Positions 46,126 to 56,927 of a stretch of 64,000 bases of DNA are shown one piece after another. This DNA comes from Polytrichum commune. Taxonomy: Eukaryota > Streptophyta > Polytrichopsida > Polytrichales > Polytrichaceae. How positions within the stretch are numbered: the stretch's first letter is position 1; every line of letters starts with the position of its first letter. The DNA lies in assembly GCA_950295325.1 (NCBI GenBank), contig OX485807.1:36424440-36488439 (forward strand), read 5' to 3'. The notes beneath the pieces were generated by a model. It ran no database searches, was not told the origin of the DNA, and was given only the letters and a program-made list of their open reading frames with translations. The translations under genes were made by a program, and so were the position numbers.

Positions 46126-47360
46126 CGCTGGTTGGGGAATTCTCGCAGCAGCCTGGTTCTGGAGACTGGCCCCAAATTTCCTAAACCCCAAACACAATAG
46201 GAATATCAATGCAAGCAACGAAGGCAATGGGATTGCTGTGCAACAGCTGATGATTTAAAGTCGATTCTTATGTCGAGAAATAAACAAATTAACATGCCAA
46301 GTAGTTCTTTAATGGGAATGAATCTCAAAATAGTCATACCTTGTGTTGGGTCGCGTAATGCCTTCCGCATGCACGACAGCTTGCTTGAAACGGCATTTCT
46401 GCGTTCACAATCCTCATGAGGATACTGATTTTCACCGAACAGATTTGAAAGTACAATGAAATGGAGTTGAAACAAAGTTTTGCGTGTTGGATCCCTATTA
46501 TATGGACATCGTACAAAACATAGAACTGGAGAGAATGGTGCAATTGAAGCACGATGGAACTTGGAGAGGCGAAATATCGCAACATGTACTTACTCTAAGA
46601 CGCCATCTTTGCCAACATTGCATCGGACAGACATAGCACCCACGAGATTGCCAATGTCACCGAGTGCTCTACGATTGGTGGCTTGTGCTGCTCTGGTTGC
46701 ATGTTGGCGCCCTCCCATGTTGGCCGCCACACCTGAAAATTGGTTTTAGCAATACCTTTTAGCAATGTGATTCAGTATAGATTCTGCTCTTAAACATCAA
46801 GCGTCTCGAAGGAATAATTTCTCGTTCATGGCTCCTCTGGCAATCCTGAAAAACCCTGGTCTATTCCTGTTGTCTGTTGACATGTATGGTTTATGGTGTT
46901 CCACTAACACAACTGCCACTCACGTATCTTCTTGATTATCCGATAGAGCTGGAAGAAATAGTATGTGTCAAAGGCGTCACATTACTGAAAGCATACACAG
47001 CACTTGCAGCTGGGAAACACAAACCTTTGGCTGGAACTGCAGCTTTGCCACCATTTTCAGCCACCTTGTTGGCATCGCTTGCGAAGCCATTGTGCTGATG
47101 TACCACATAGAAAGACCATAGTAAGTGCACAGCAAATAAGCATTTGTGTCGTCTTAATCAGTGTCTTTTGTGATTACCCAAAGAAACCTGCAACTACTAT
47201 CCGGAAAATCCCTCCAAACAAAATGTGTGCATCGACCATGCTGTAGCATTGGCCTGCATTGTCGTCAAAGCTATGCCCAAGTTTTATTGCTCTGCCACAT
47301 TCGTTCAAGGTTTGCTCGACTGACCAATCAAACATCCCAACTCACCCTTGTAGCAAACAT
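46126..47360 (-). pseudogene. Mitotic cyclin B N-terminal gene fragment
   Basis: Minus-strand exons 47360-47346 (ATG start, MFATR), 47094-47025 and 46732-46594 join in phase. The last contains NRRALGDIGNLV, the hallmark N-terminal stretch of plant B-type cyclins. Exon 46180-46126 adds KFGASLQNQAAARIPQPA, which normally follows. A piece ending at 46340 (ITRPNTR) would link them, but I find no acceptor giving the right phase. The cyclin box that binds CDK is absent: beyond 46126 come a hairpin module, a permease fragment and peptidase exons. So this is a truncated piece, likely non-functional as a cyclin. Confidence 0.7.
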
Positions 47361-47572
47361 GATTCCTGGTTGTAGCGGGTTAGCGAATCCACAAGCAGTT
47401 CGGGCAGCTACAGCCGGTCCTTTGCCGACGCCAATTCGCCCAACACTGTAATTGTCACCTCTTGTACTTGCTGCGTAGCTGAAGGTCCGCAGGCTCCATA
47501 GCGTCTTCACGCATGTCCTCGGTCCAGTGGCCGGGGTTGATGATATGGTCATACACGGTTAAGCTCAACATC

Positions 47573-47656
47573 GACCCCGGGGGAGGGGGGGTCCTCGGAA
47601 GTGCTTTCGGAGCAGAAAGCACTTCCTCTCCCTCTCCTATTTCTCGAAACCCTAAA
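47573..47656 (+). repeat. G-rich hairpin module, copy five
   Basis: Nearly identical to the module at 45838. The hairpin at 47597-47626 has the same perfect 12-bp stem. On the minus strand both encode the incidental run RVSRNRRGRGSAFCSEST. Confidence 0.85.
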
Positions 47657-47853
47657 CAAATGTCGCAAAACCTCCCAACACAGGACTACTTGAAGGATCG
47701 ACGGGGCAAGGAAGCAAACATCCCACAAGACCCAAATCCCCAAGCATCAAATTCAACCCGCATCCAACACGTTCAATCAATTTACAAAACCCGCAATCAA
47801 CACAAGCAATCAACACAAGCAATCAACACAAGCAATCAACCCGCGAAGCTCAC

Positions 47854-48060
47854 CTGATCGTCCTCTTCTTCGTCTTCACCCTCGCCGTCACCTCCAGCTC
47901 CCACTGCTCCTCCTCCCTCTTCGTCCAGGCTCTCGTCGTCCTCTCCTTCAACCTCGGATCCTGGGACCGCTCCCTCGGCTCCCGCAATCTGATCTCCCTC
48001 GCCATTGCGGCCTCGCCTGCCCTGTCTTCCTCCTCCTCTCGCAACCTCGCCTCCAGCCAT
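47854..48060 (-). pseudogene. Gly/acid-rich first exon, probably another captured fragment
   Basis: ATG at 48060 opens MAGGEVARGGGRQGRRGRNG and continues into a highly acidic Glu/Gly run ending EEEDDQ, exactly at a GTGAGC donor (47853-47848). A polypyrimidine-CAG acceptor lies upstream at about 48132. The length is 69 codons with no leftover base. No downstream exon of a matching gene is visible before the cyclin pieces. A neighbouring frame is also open (REPRERSQDPRLKERTTRAW), so the true frame is uncertain. Family unknown. Confidence 0.35.
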
Positions 48061-48569
48061 GATTCCTGCTCTTGCTCTTCTAGCTATGCCTCGCAACGCC
48101 TCACCCTCAGCTCCTTCGATTCGAAAACCGATCTGCAACCCAAGAAAGATGAAGATGGCGGCCCAAACCCTAGATCTAAGCTAGTTCTGAGGATAAGCTA
48201 CATTCAAAAACTACATTGGACCATTCAATCGATTGGAGCGATTGGCGGTGTGTACAAAGGGCAGGGACTTAGTCAACCCGATCTGATGAGTCGCCCTTAC
48301 CAGTAATATCCCCTTGAAGATAATTAATTCCAATGATCTATCACCGTCACGAAGGAATTTCAGAAGATAACCCCAGCATATCGGCCTAGGTTATTTACAC
48401 ATTGAAAAATCAGTGTAACGCTTGTGCGGCCAAGAACATCTGAGAGCATCACAGAGTTTTTTTGTCTCAAACTTCCTACGTCTAGACCTCGATAGTCCCT
48501 TTAAAAATTTGGCCCCAAAGTAGATATTCCATCCCGTAACTAGTTAGCAGGCTCAGTTCTCACTCTTTA

Positions 48570-51056
48570 ATGGAATTAACCAGTCAAATTACTCCAGCAA
48601 CTAAGAATGGCCGTGCACCACCACCCATAGAGTCACGAAACAGCATTGAATCTGTCAATCCTAACAATTGCTTAACCCTATATTTCCACTACCTAAGCAT
48701 CACAACCACTTTCAATTTCAGAAAACTTGTTCCTGTACTTGACCGCTGCAAGGACATGGCTTCCCCAAACATCCGCAACAAGGTCATGAGTTTCCGTTTC
48801 CTTAGAAGGTATGGTGTCATGGACTCTATCACCAAACTTCGTGGAATTAGTTTATGGGCCTTTGTTCAGGAGAACAAATTTCCCGGTCAAGGGGCTGATC
48901 TTGACAAGGTATTTGTCTTCAAGATGTCCGAAGTCGGGCCTGGTAGTGGGGTAGATTTGGTGAAGCGTATGCAGCCTGGGGAAGATCTGGAGAATGCCTG
49001 GATGATGTTCGACCATGTGAAACGTGTAAAACAATGGACCACCATGGCATGCCACGTGTACGACTCCACATATTGTCGTGTCATGACCATTGCAAGTTGT
49101 GACATGCAATTTGAGGATTCTGATGCCCATATCGTTTTCTGGAAAAATCTCAATGCTGTCATGGAGAGAAATGGCGTTGTCAAGCCCAACTTCAAGGGTT
49201 TCATGGCCGACAGCGCCCAGGCCAACTGGAATGCAGTTCGGGTCATATATGGCAACGGGAAGAAGGAGGACCGCATGGACGACCGCGAGAGAACCTGTCA
49301 ATTTCACTGGACCCAGTCTATGGTTAAGTATACGGAGAAGTTCATTCCCGAAGAACTCTGGGAGCAGCACAAGAAGATGTGCCACCAGTATAGGACGGCG
49401 AGGACCATGGACGAAGCGAAGAGTATGTACCACGGGCTATGTGCATGGTGGGTGTCGGCCGGGGCAGTGACAGAGAATGCCCTAAACAAACTAGAGCTCT
49501 GGCTTGCATTCTGGCACTTCCGTTATCGCCAATGGGGAGGCTTCATGACTGGGGTATGTTTTTCCAATACACTTCATATTGTTTTCTTTCTTTTCACATT
49601 ACTCCAATCTGAAAGAACTCTTCTCTAATCTCTACTTACTTGCACTATGTACTTGCAGAAATTTTCAGAAGAAGAACTAGCAGAAATGCCTTCATGTAAT
49701 CTAGCTGAAACAATACACAACAAGTGGCTTCAAGCGTCTGGAAACAGCGGCGGTGACCTCTACGTTGCTACAGTTGACGACTTCGTTCGAGGCTTCTTAC
49801 AGGTTGTCAATTACTACCAGTTCCTGAAAGGTGACGTCGGCGGTACAGGCCCTACGAAGAAAGAGCTCAAACTAAGGATGGCAGAGCGCAGGGCGAAGCA
49901 AACAGGTAATCCTTTAATCCTTGAAGACCCCATGTTGGGCATGCCTGGAGCAGAAGAGTTTTGTACCCGTGTTCCTTGCATGGCTGGAGAAGAGGTATTC
50001 GGGTCCACGAAGCGGAAGGCAGATCTACCTCTTGGAGCTGAAGAGGAGTCTCATCGGCCTGACAAGGTTAACTTCTCACATCCAAGAGGTTCAGGCCGTG
50101 CTATGAGGGCTCGTCCTGTGCAGATGCCCATCATTCTTGAAGATACTGAAGATGATACTGACGTCCAAGAAATTCATCCTCAGCCTGAGCCTGATAGCAT
50201 CCCTGTGTCCCCGCCCAACGAGGGGGGGATCCGTCATGTCAGTGCTGTCGAAGAGACAAAGGTTAACGTCAAGGAGTGGCACATATCAAGACTTCCCAAG
50301 ACCTCGGCGAAGTGCTGTTGGGCCCAGAGAGCTATCACGAAGAAGAAGTGTACTGAGAGAATTGTGAGGGGTGCCAATTCGACCGCTGCACCTACCTACA
50401 CCGGAGTTTGGACTAACATACGCAGGAATTTATCAGAGAGGACAGAATTCTTCTTTTGTTCCGATGACATCGACCGCTGTGTGAAGGGCACAAGGCGCAA
50501 ATGGGTTGCTAAGCACTCAGCAGACCATGAAATGCCGCCGATACCAGACGTTTGGCCGGTGAAGCTAGGCACAAACCTCAAGCCTACCGAAATTCTTGCA
50601 CTTGAAGCAGCTGGATTCCAACTCCCACTTAAGAAGCCGGTCTCTCCAAGACGATTGTTCTCTTCTGCCCCACCGCCTGCAAATCTTAGCGCGGTGCCCA
50701 TTCCTGCAGAAGCAAACCGCTACCCTGGCAAAAGAGACGGCAAGATGGTCAAACGCACTGCCACTCAACCAAATCCCGCGCAGCGACTCTCCATGGCCTC
50801 CTCCGACTCTCTGAAAGCTTGCATCCGTTCCATCACTATGATACCTCATCCAGGACATGGCTGTATCATCGGGCTAGATTCGGGTGTTTCTCCTGCCATC
50901 ACACAGTATCAGGTCACCATCAACTCTTTCGTGGGTTGCACTTGCCCTGCATTCAAGAAGACGATGACTAAGTTCAGAGGGAGGACCCAATTCTCTTATT
51001 GCAAGCATGTGTACTTCATTCTTTTGAAGGTTTGCCACCGTGATCCTGAGGCATAG
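48570..51056 (+). CDS. Mutator-like (MULE) transposase with SWIM zinc finger
   Basis: Exon 1 (48570-49554) and exon 2 (49659-51056) join across a GT-AG intron at ...GGFMTG / KFSEEELAEM. The core has IASCDMQFEDSDAHIVFWKN, the conserved KPNFKGFMADSAQANWNAVR with its acidic residues, CQFHWTQSMVKYTEKFIP and LELWLAFWHFRYRQWGGF, as in MULE transposases. The C-terminus has a SWIM finger CTCP...SYCKHVYFILL, the DNA- or protein-binding module common in MULE and FAR1-like proteins. A disordered linker of about 300 residues separates them. The N-terminal DNA-binding part looks short, so upstream exons may be missing or the start misplaced. Terminal inverted repeats were not located. Both exons are free of stops, so the copy may be recent. 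A shared element with the gene fragments to its left is possible. Confidence 0.8.
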
Positions 51057-51460
51057 CTTTTCATTCACGCGCCTACCTTTAGTTTCAACGAGGTCAAGCT
51101 AGTCCTAGAAAGCGGACTCTTGACTCACCCTTTGGCGAACAACTAGGAGCCAACCTACAAACAGCCTAGATTCTTTTCAATGGACGGTGGCCACTCAAAA
51201 TTCCCTTGTCATTACATGTACTGAGTCAGCAAGACAATATTCATATTGTTTTTTCAATAAAAAATGTTTTGTCATTCAGACTATATAGACTATGCACGGC
51301 TACCGCATGTTACTAGCAGCTTAGGCAGAAAATAATTATTTACAAGACTGTCTAAATTTTCTGTAAATACATTCAAGCATCAACAATTTAAGATACATGA
51401 CGTTTCTCTTCGGCCTCCAGCGCATTCAAATGACTCTTCATCTGTAGCTCCACTCCGCAT

Positions 51461-51615
51461 AGAGTACACAAAATGTAGTAAACTATGAAAGGAACATGGT
51501 TGAAAGAGGTGTGGCCAAATTCGATGACTCGCAAGGTGAAGTTGGGAGTCATCGAATTTGGCCACACCTCTTTCAACCATGTTCCTTTCATAGTTCACTA
51601 CATTTTGTGTACTCT
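51461..51615. repeat. Near-perfect hairpin, 70-bp arms and 15-bp loop
   Basis: 51461-51530 and the reverse complement of 51546-51615 match at 69 of 70 positions; the loop is GCAAGGTGAAGTTGG. The hairpin lies about 400 bp after the MULE stop. It could be a fold-back element, a young small-RNA precursor, or a cloning/assembly palindrome. Confidence 0.95.
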
Positions 51616-51724
51616 TATCTCTTCCAGATCCCTCATTTCCAAGAACTGTCACCGCCAAAACCAATTGCAATAATTGATTGATATAATAAAGATATGATTA
51701 CAATGCTTCCTATGTCTATCAACT

Positions 51725-52195
51725 CTATTTCCGTTTAGCATACTTCTTGGATGAATCCGAGGGAGGTGGACCCGGTCTAAGCAAATCCATATAAGAAACT
51801 GTCTTATCTCTCTTTTGATCCTTCAACGGCAGATGATGTGGCGGCAAGGCTCTCATCCGTTCGCGAAATGAAAGAGACTTCGAAGATTCCCCTACAACCT
51901 TCATCTCCTCCTCCTCCGTTTCGTTCGATTTGTCTTCATCCAAATCAGCGTCCTTCTTCGGCACATCTTCTTGCCTCTTTTCTTTTTGCTCACGTTGTTT
52001 TTGCTTCTCCCGCGTCCTCCACCTCCATGCTTGTGTAGACTGCGAAAATGGAGTCAGGTCGTAGTCATCACTACTTCGATTTCCAGCAGCAAACGAAAAT
52101 TCCGGCGACAAATTAACCGGAATATGAGGATCTGCTAGACTCCTAATTTCCTTCTCCCATCCTAATCCAGCAAACATATATCTCTCATCACCCAT
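51725..52195 (-). CDS. Hypothetical charged protein, 156 aa
   Basis: ATG at 52195 begins MGDERYMFAGLGWEKEIRSL. The central part is Lys/Glu/Arg rich (REKQKQREQKEKRQED, NETEEEEMKV), and the end is Pro/Ser/Lys rich (RPGPPPSDSSKKYAKRK). No signal peptide or membrane segment is seen. The composition suggests a soluble, largely disordered, perhaps nuclear protein. It could be the last exon of a longer gene. No family recognised. The AT-rich stretch 52400-52800 has no gene. Confidence 0.4.
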   Translation of the reverse strand: MGDERYMFAGLGWEKEIRSLADPHIPVNLSPEFSFAAGNRSSDDYDLTPFSQSTQAWRWRTREKQKQREQKEKRQEDVPKKDADLDEDKSNETEEEEMKVVGESSKSLSFRERMRALPPHHLPLKDQKRDKTVSYMDLLRPGPPPSDSSKKYAKRK

Positions 52196-52841
52196 TGTAT
52201 ATAAGTGTATATACAATGATGTTGGGTATGAGTCCAATATATAATCTATTCGGCCACATACGATAATTGCTAAAGTCCAAGCTATAGAGTAGACTCACAT
52301 ATAAGACAAAGAGAAAAGTGATGAATAAAAACAAAGGAAGTTCATTATTTTGATTCCTTTGTATTTTGATTGACTCATTCTTCAATTATACCAATATCCG
52401 AAAATCCATTTTCATTGATTTTTTCTTGTGATCATCCTTGGTTTTAATAATTCAACCACCTCACGGTTTCCAAACTTAATGAGACCATTCCAAATTCAGG
52501 GTCATTTTTTTAATTTTATGACATATACATCCCACGGAAATAGGTCCAATTTTTTACTATTATTGGCAGATTCTGGAATATTCTAAGTATATTCTTGTCT
52601 ATTTTGAAATATCCTAATTTTAGTCTTGCAAGTTTACTATTTTTATTTCATCTACGCTCTCCGCTCTCCGCTCTACGCTCACATACAAGTCTCGTCCCAT
52701 GTGGTACAAGAAAATGGTTAAAGGACTCCCTAGGCCACATTGTGACCAGGTATTGCAGAACATTTTTTATTGCAAGACATGATTGATATTATCTTTACCG
52801 TGTAAGGGAATTAGTTGTTGAATGTGGATTGTTTTTTCCAG

Positions 52842-53816
52842 GTCTTACGCATGCATATGAAGGTTCGGGAGGACATCGATACTGGCTGGAGAATGTTGGG
52901 ATTGGAAGAAGCTGAAAACCCTAAACCTTTGCAAGATTTAGTGGACAAAGCCGTTGCCGTATTGAATACCCTAAGGCGTTTGCAACTGAGAGTGATATTT
53001 GAGAGTTTAAGATTGAACGTTCAGGATGGTTCCAGTAGCAAAAATGTGCAAATAGATGACACAGTCACTGAGGTCGCGGAACAATACACAAATCCGCAAG
53101 TTTTTAAGAACGCATGTGTATCTGAAGGAGCAAGACAGAATGAGGAGGCCAAAAGACAGAGACAGATCGTACGCAACCACATAGCTAGTCTTGCTCCGGT
53201 TGTGGGCAATCTTCGATCTAGTAGATTCAGCAGAACATCCCAGGATGTGGCCCATGTACCTCTTATAGTGATTGGTTTATAATGTGTAATGGAAATGACT
53301 ACGTTGTCTTCCTATATTTTGTTGGAATTCAAAATTGTCATGAGTTGTATGGTACCTTATGTTGTTGTAGCACCTTGTCTTGTTGTCATGTTGTCTTGTT
53401 GTCATGCCTTGTCTTGCTGACAGATTTCTGACTGGGCACATGTCAATAGTATCAAGGAGGTCCTTGAGCGGCTTTTAGTTGAGAATGATGCCAAACAGTT
53501 GGATTCCATTGAGTTTATCCGAGGGAAGGATACGACAGTATTAGAGGCTATTGATTTATACACTTTGGAACAAAATGAAGGGAAACTCAACAATGACACA
53601 ATGGATTGGTTTGTGTTTTGGTTAAATGCACAAGTGTTACACTTGGATGTTTCCATTGTCAGTCCTTACATGACGTCCCAGCTAATCACATTGATGAATG
53701 ATGAGCATTTTAACATGGATATAATCGAAGGGTTTTATCACCGTTTTAACGGATTTTGGCAGTATAAGAGCAACACCAACGTTACATCGTCACCATCCGG
53801 ATATAAGTATACATGA
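52842..53816 (+). pseudogene. Ulp1-like (C48 cysteine peptidase) gene fragment
   Basis: One exon starts after a TTTTTTCCAG acceptor at 52842 (VLRMHMKVREDIDTGWRMLG; helical) and runs to a stop near 53282. A second starts after GCTGACAG at 53424 (ISDWAHVNSIKEVLERLL). The second contains TTVLEAIDLYTLEQNEGKL, NDTMDWFVFWLNAQVLHLDV and SIVSPYMTSQL, which resemble the first helix-and-loop of the Ulp1 SUMO/ubiquitin-like protease fold. The catalytic His, Asp and Cys that should follow are missing: the frame ends at 53816 against the convergent MULE relic. Ulp-type genes are known passengers of some plant MULEs. The identification rests on the N-terminal part of the domain only. Confidence 0.5.
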
Positions 53817-55590
53817 TCATCTGGAATTCCAAATGCCTCTTGTATGGCACTCGCAATGATAACCTCCTGGTTGATGTTCCGAATGAAACCATTCCCCTTC
53901 AAAAACACAATGGTACCAATAGTGACTATGTACTTTCGTAATGAGACTATCAATGCACCAGTCTAATCTGCGTCCAACTAGGCGATGTTCCTCCAAGAAC
54001 ATAATTGTCTTTAAGTTTGCAGGATACGCCTCTATTCCAGCATTTGTATCTTGTCCTGTATGACGGAGATTCCGGGTTGCAATACACCACATGACAATCT
54101 TCTTCCGCCACTCTTTGTCCATGTAGTTCATGAATCGAGCAGCCTCCGGTCTTCTTGCCCTAATGTCATCAAGTTGGGACTTTGCCCATTAAATAGGATC
54201 ATCGCCATGACAGAATCCAACCCCATACATGATGTTACTGACGTCACAAAGAATAGAAGCACGGTCTTCAATCCTTGATATCTTGCTTGAAGCATTTTCC
54301 AGCCAAGCCTTGCGTACGTGCCAAAAACATAGTAGAATCAGTGAATCTGGCCAAACCTTCCTGCAAGACAGTTTGAAAAACTTGAATTAATGACTTGACA
54401 TCTTTAGTTTCTTAATAAACATACCTGTTTGTATTGGGGTGGGAATCATAACTTACTGTAGAGCATTAATCTCTGTTTGGGCATTGTCAACTATAATTGA
54501 AGACGGCTTCCAGGTAGGCATGGCCGCAATTATCTTGTCCTTCAATGTTGCCAACACAGGAGTGAGGTCTTCTTCTTTTGAACTGGACGTGATGAACCAC
54601 GCTACTGGAATCCCATTTCGCCATTCATCAAACACCATTATAGTATACAAAGGGTACTGCAGATAGGTCATGCAAGACATGTTTCAGCATGGGTAGTCTT
54701 GCAACATTATCATGAAAAATGTCATACTTTTGACTTAAAAGGGAATGTCTTACCCTTGTATCGTTGGTTCCAAACGTGGCATCCATTGCAAATGCATCTC
54801 CATGGCCGTACTTCATCATCTGCTTGAATTGCCAATATGTTTGAATACCAATTGTGAACGGGGTGTGGTCCTACTCCGTGGCGTTGATGTTCAACTGTCC
54901 ATGCTCTTGGTACTTGAAGACTAGGTCCTCATTAACCTCCTTCCACATGCGAACACTCATTGTTTCATTTGGGTGTCTCTTCCAGAGATCTGTTGCCATC
55001 TGATTAGCCAGATTTCGGACGTCTTGGGGCATGACAAAGGTGTCTCATGTAACAGGTGCATTTTTCAATGCCATGTCACATACATGTTCTCTGTGTTGTT
55101 GCATGACTTGGGTGGCAGTGAAACCCTGCCACAAAAGGTTACGTTGTTTAGCTCATCCTTCTTTTGTGCAGACAAGGTTGTGCCCAATGCATGTCGAAAC
55201 CCTGCAACGTTGACACCGTGGCATCTATCACCATTCTTGTTTGCATGTGTTGTCTCTTTGTATATCAACTGGCATAGAGAATTATCCATGTACACCTGCT
55301 TGGCATAGAAATGTCTTTGGCAACCTCTCTTGATGGATGTCCCAGATTCAATTTTTCCCATTCACTTGCCCGTGTGTCCAACCCTCTTGTGTTGCCTGAA
55401 AGCATCATAATCTGGCACCACCTTCTTCCCTCTCTTCTTCTTTGCAAATGACGATTTCTCTTGATTTCGCTTCCTTCTCCTCTGGGTTGCATTCAGAATC
55501 GACTTCAGATCTGAAACATAGATGTTGGAATGGTCCTCTAGTCCAAAATTGCAGTGATATCTGTAAATACAGTGGGCCAACTTAAGAGAT
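53738..55590 (-). pseudogene. Decayed MULE transposase of a second family
   Basis: Minus-strand reading gives YRYHCNFGLEDHSN and RGCQRHFYAKQVYMDNSLCQ (N-terminal finger region), ANQMATDLWKRHPNETMSV, then the catalytic core: FAMDATFGTND (first Asp), an intron, YPLYTIMVFDEWRNGIPVAW, SIIVDNAQTEINAL (second Asp), a second intron, LILLCFWHVRKAWLENASSK and DTNAGIEAY (Glu). Both introns keep GT-AG borders. Three in-frame stops and one frameshift near 53950 disable it. The SWIM finger expected at the end is absent because similarity ends near 53738. It is not closely similar to the MULE at 48.6 kb. Confidence 0.8.
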
Positions 55591-56167
55591 TAGTGCTGCA
55601 TCAATAGTGCAGGACAGCGAAATCCCTCGTCCCCACTGTCCTCCATAGTATAACAGTCTTTCAAAGATTATAGAACTCATATGAGACGTAGTTTACAAGG
55701 TTGGTCACCCCAATGGCAAATCAAGGAGTTCAGTTACGGATAAAAACTTGATTTGGACACTGCAGGTATTGGGACGCACGAGCTTTACAGAGCCTAAGGG
55801 TTTTTTTTTTCAGCGTTTCCTTTGTGAATCTACATGGAAACTACCTTGTTGACAAATATCACGTCAGAGCTCTCTAAAATCATACGTGTTGAAGGATTTC
55901 GGAATCGCCATCCTTTGCTAGTGTCACTATAGCTGACGAACACAACCATATTACCCTTGGCTTGAAACTTCATCCTCAAGGATTTGTTAACAAAAGTATA
56001 CGCGATAGTGCCAAAAGTTTGATAGTGAGAAACATTTGGTTTTGTCTTAAACCAAAGTTCATAAGGAGTTATGAAATTGACCTGATTGTTGATGGTGCAG
56101 TTTAAAAGGTAAACAACAATATGAATCGACTCTGCCGAAAGCTTCAGGGGAATATTGTGTAAATGTA

Positions 56168-56927
56168 GGGGCCATTCACGGTTAGGGTACTACTTTTGGC
56201 TGTCTAACGGAAAACGGATTTTTTTGGATAACTTCACATGCTTGGTATGCTTAGATTTGTATTGTGAAGCATATTTTGGATCATACCTACATTTCATACT
56301 CTATATCAAGTACACTGACAAAGTTAATTTAGAAGGAATAGGGTCATCTAAGATATCCTTTTGATTCCTTAAAGGACATTCAGGAGTGTTGTCTTAATTG
56401 TTCACCTTAGGATCAAGGAATGAAAAGGACAACAAGAATCAATCAAAACAATCCCAAATTTTTTCCTCACACTCATCGTTCAAGTGTGTACCAATAGAAC
56501 CAAATATGTATTGAATAGCAATTGCCCAACTTTACATGTGGCACCAAACATGTCCAAATATACATATACTCACGGCCACACGTAAAAGGAACGTCTAGTA
56601 TTAGAATTGGACAAAAAAATTTATATGAATGTACACATGACACTTTTACCAAGGTACCAAGATACATAACAGGAAATAATTGACCACCAATGCACACCTA
56701 AATAGCAAAAAAATGCCACTGATGTGGCCTAGGGTTTAGGGTTTAGGGTTTAGGGTGATTATTAAATAATAATAAAAATATTTCTTGATAAAGATTATGA
56801 ACTATCTACTTGTTTATGTAAAATTTATTGATCAAATAATAATAAATCATGATAAAAACCAAGATTAATGCGACAAAGTCCTTAAGTCCTTTGTCTTGAA
56901 AGTAGTACCCTGATCGTGAATGGCCCC
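56168..56927. mobile_element. 760-bp non-autonomous TIR DNA transposon inside copia integrase
   Basis: Terminal inverted repeats of 29 bp begin GGGGCCATTCACG and match at 27 of 29 positions. TGTA flanks both sides (56164-56167 and 56928-56931). Removing the element with one TGTA restores the copia integrase frame as SMLLH-LHNIPLKL. No transposase is encoded. The superfamily is uncertain because a 4-bp duplication is unusual; a longer diverged duplication is possible. Confidence 0.8.
56731..56756. repeat. Interstitial telomere-type tract (TTTAGGG)3
   Basis: Three consecutive AGGGTTT units plus a partial one, in the Arabidopsis-type plant telomere register, inside the TIR element at 56168-56927. 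Confidence 0.9.

Noticed and set aside
46126-47360. Functional cyclin B gene
   Set aside because: No cyclin box follows, and the link between the third exon and the KFGAS exon is out of phase.
45838-47656. Hairpin modules as Helitron 3' ends
   Set aside because: The hairpin is right in size, but the following CTAA is about 25 bases away and the flank is not the expected A/T insertion site; left open only as part of the module finding.
48852-49433. 193-codon minus-strand frame opposite the MULE transposase
   Set aside because: Antisense shadow of a recognised coding exon.
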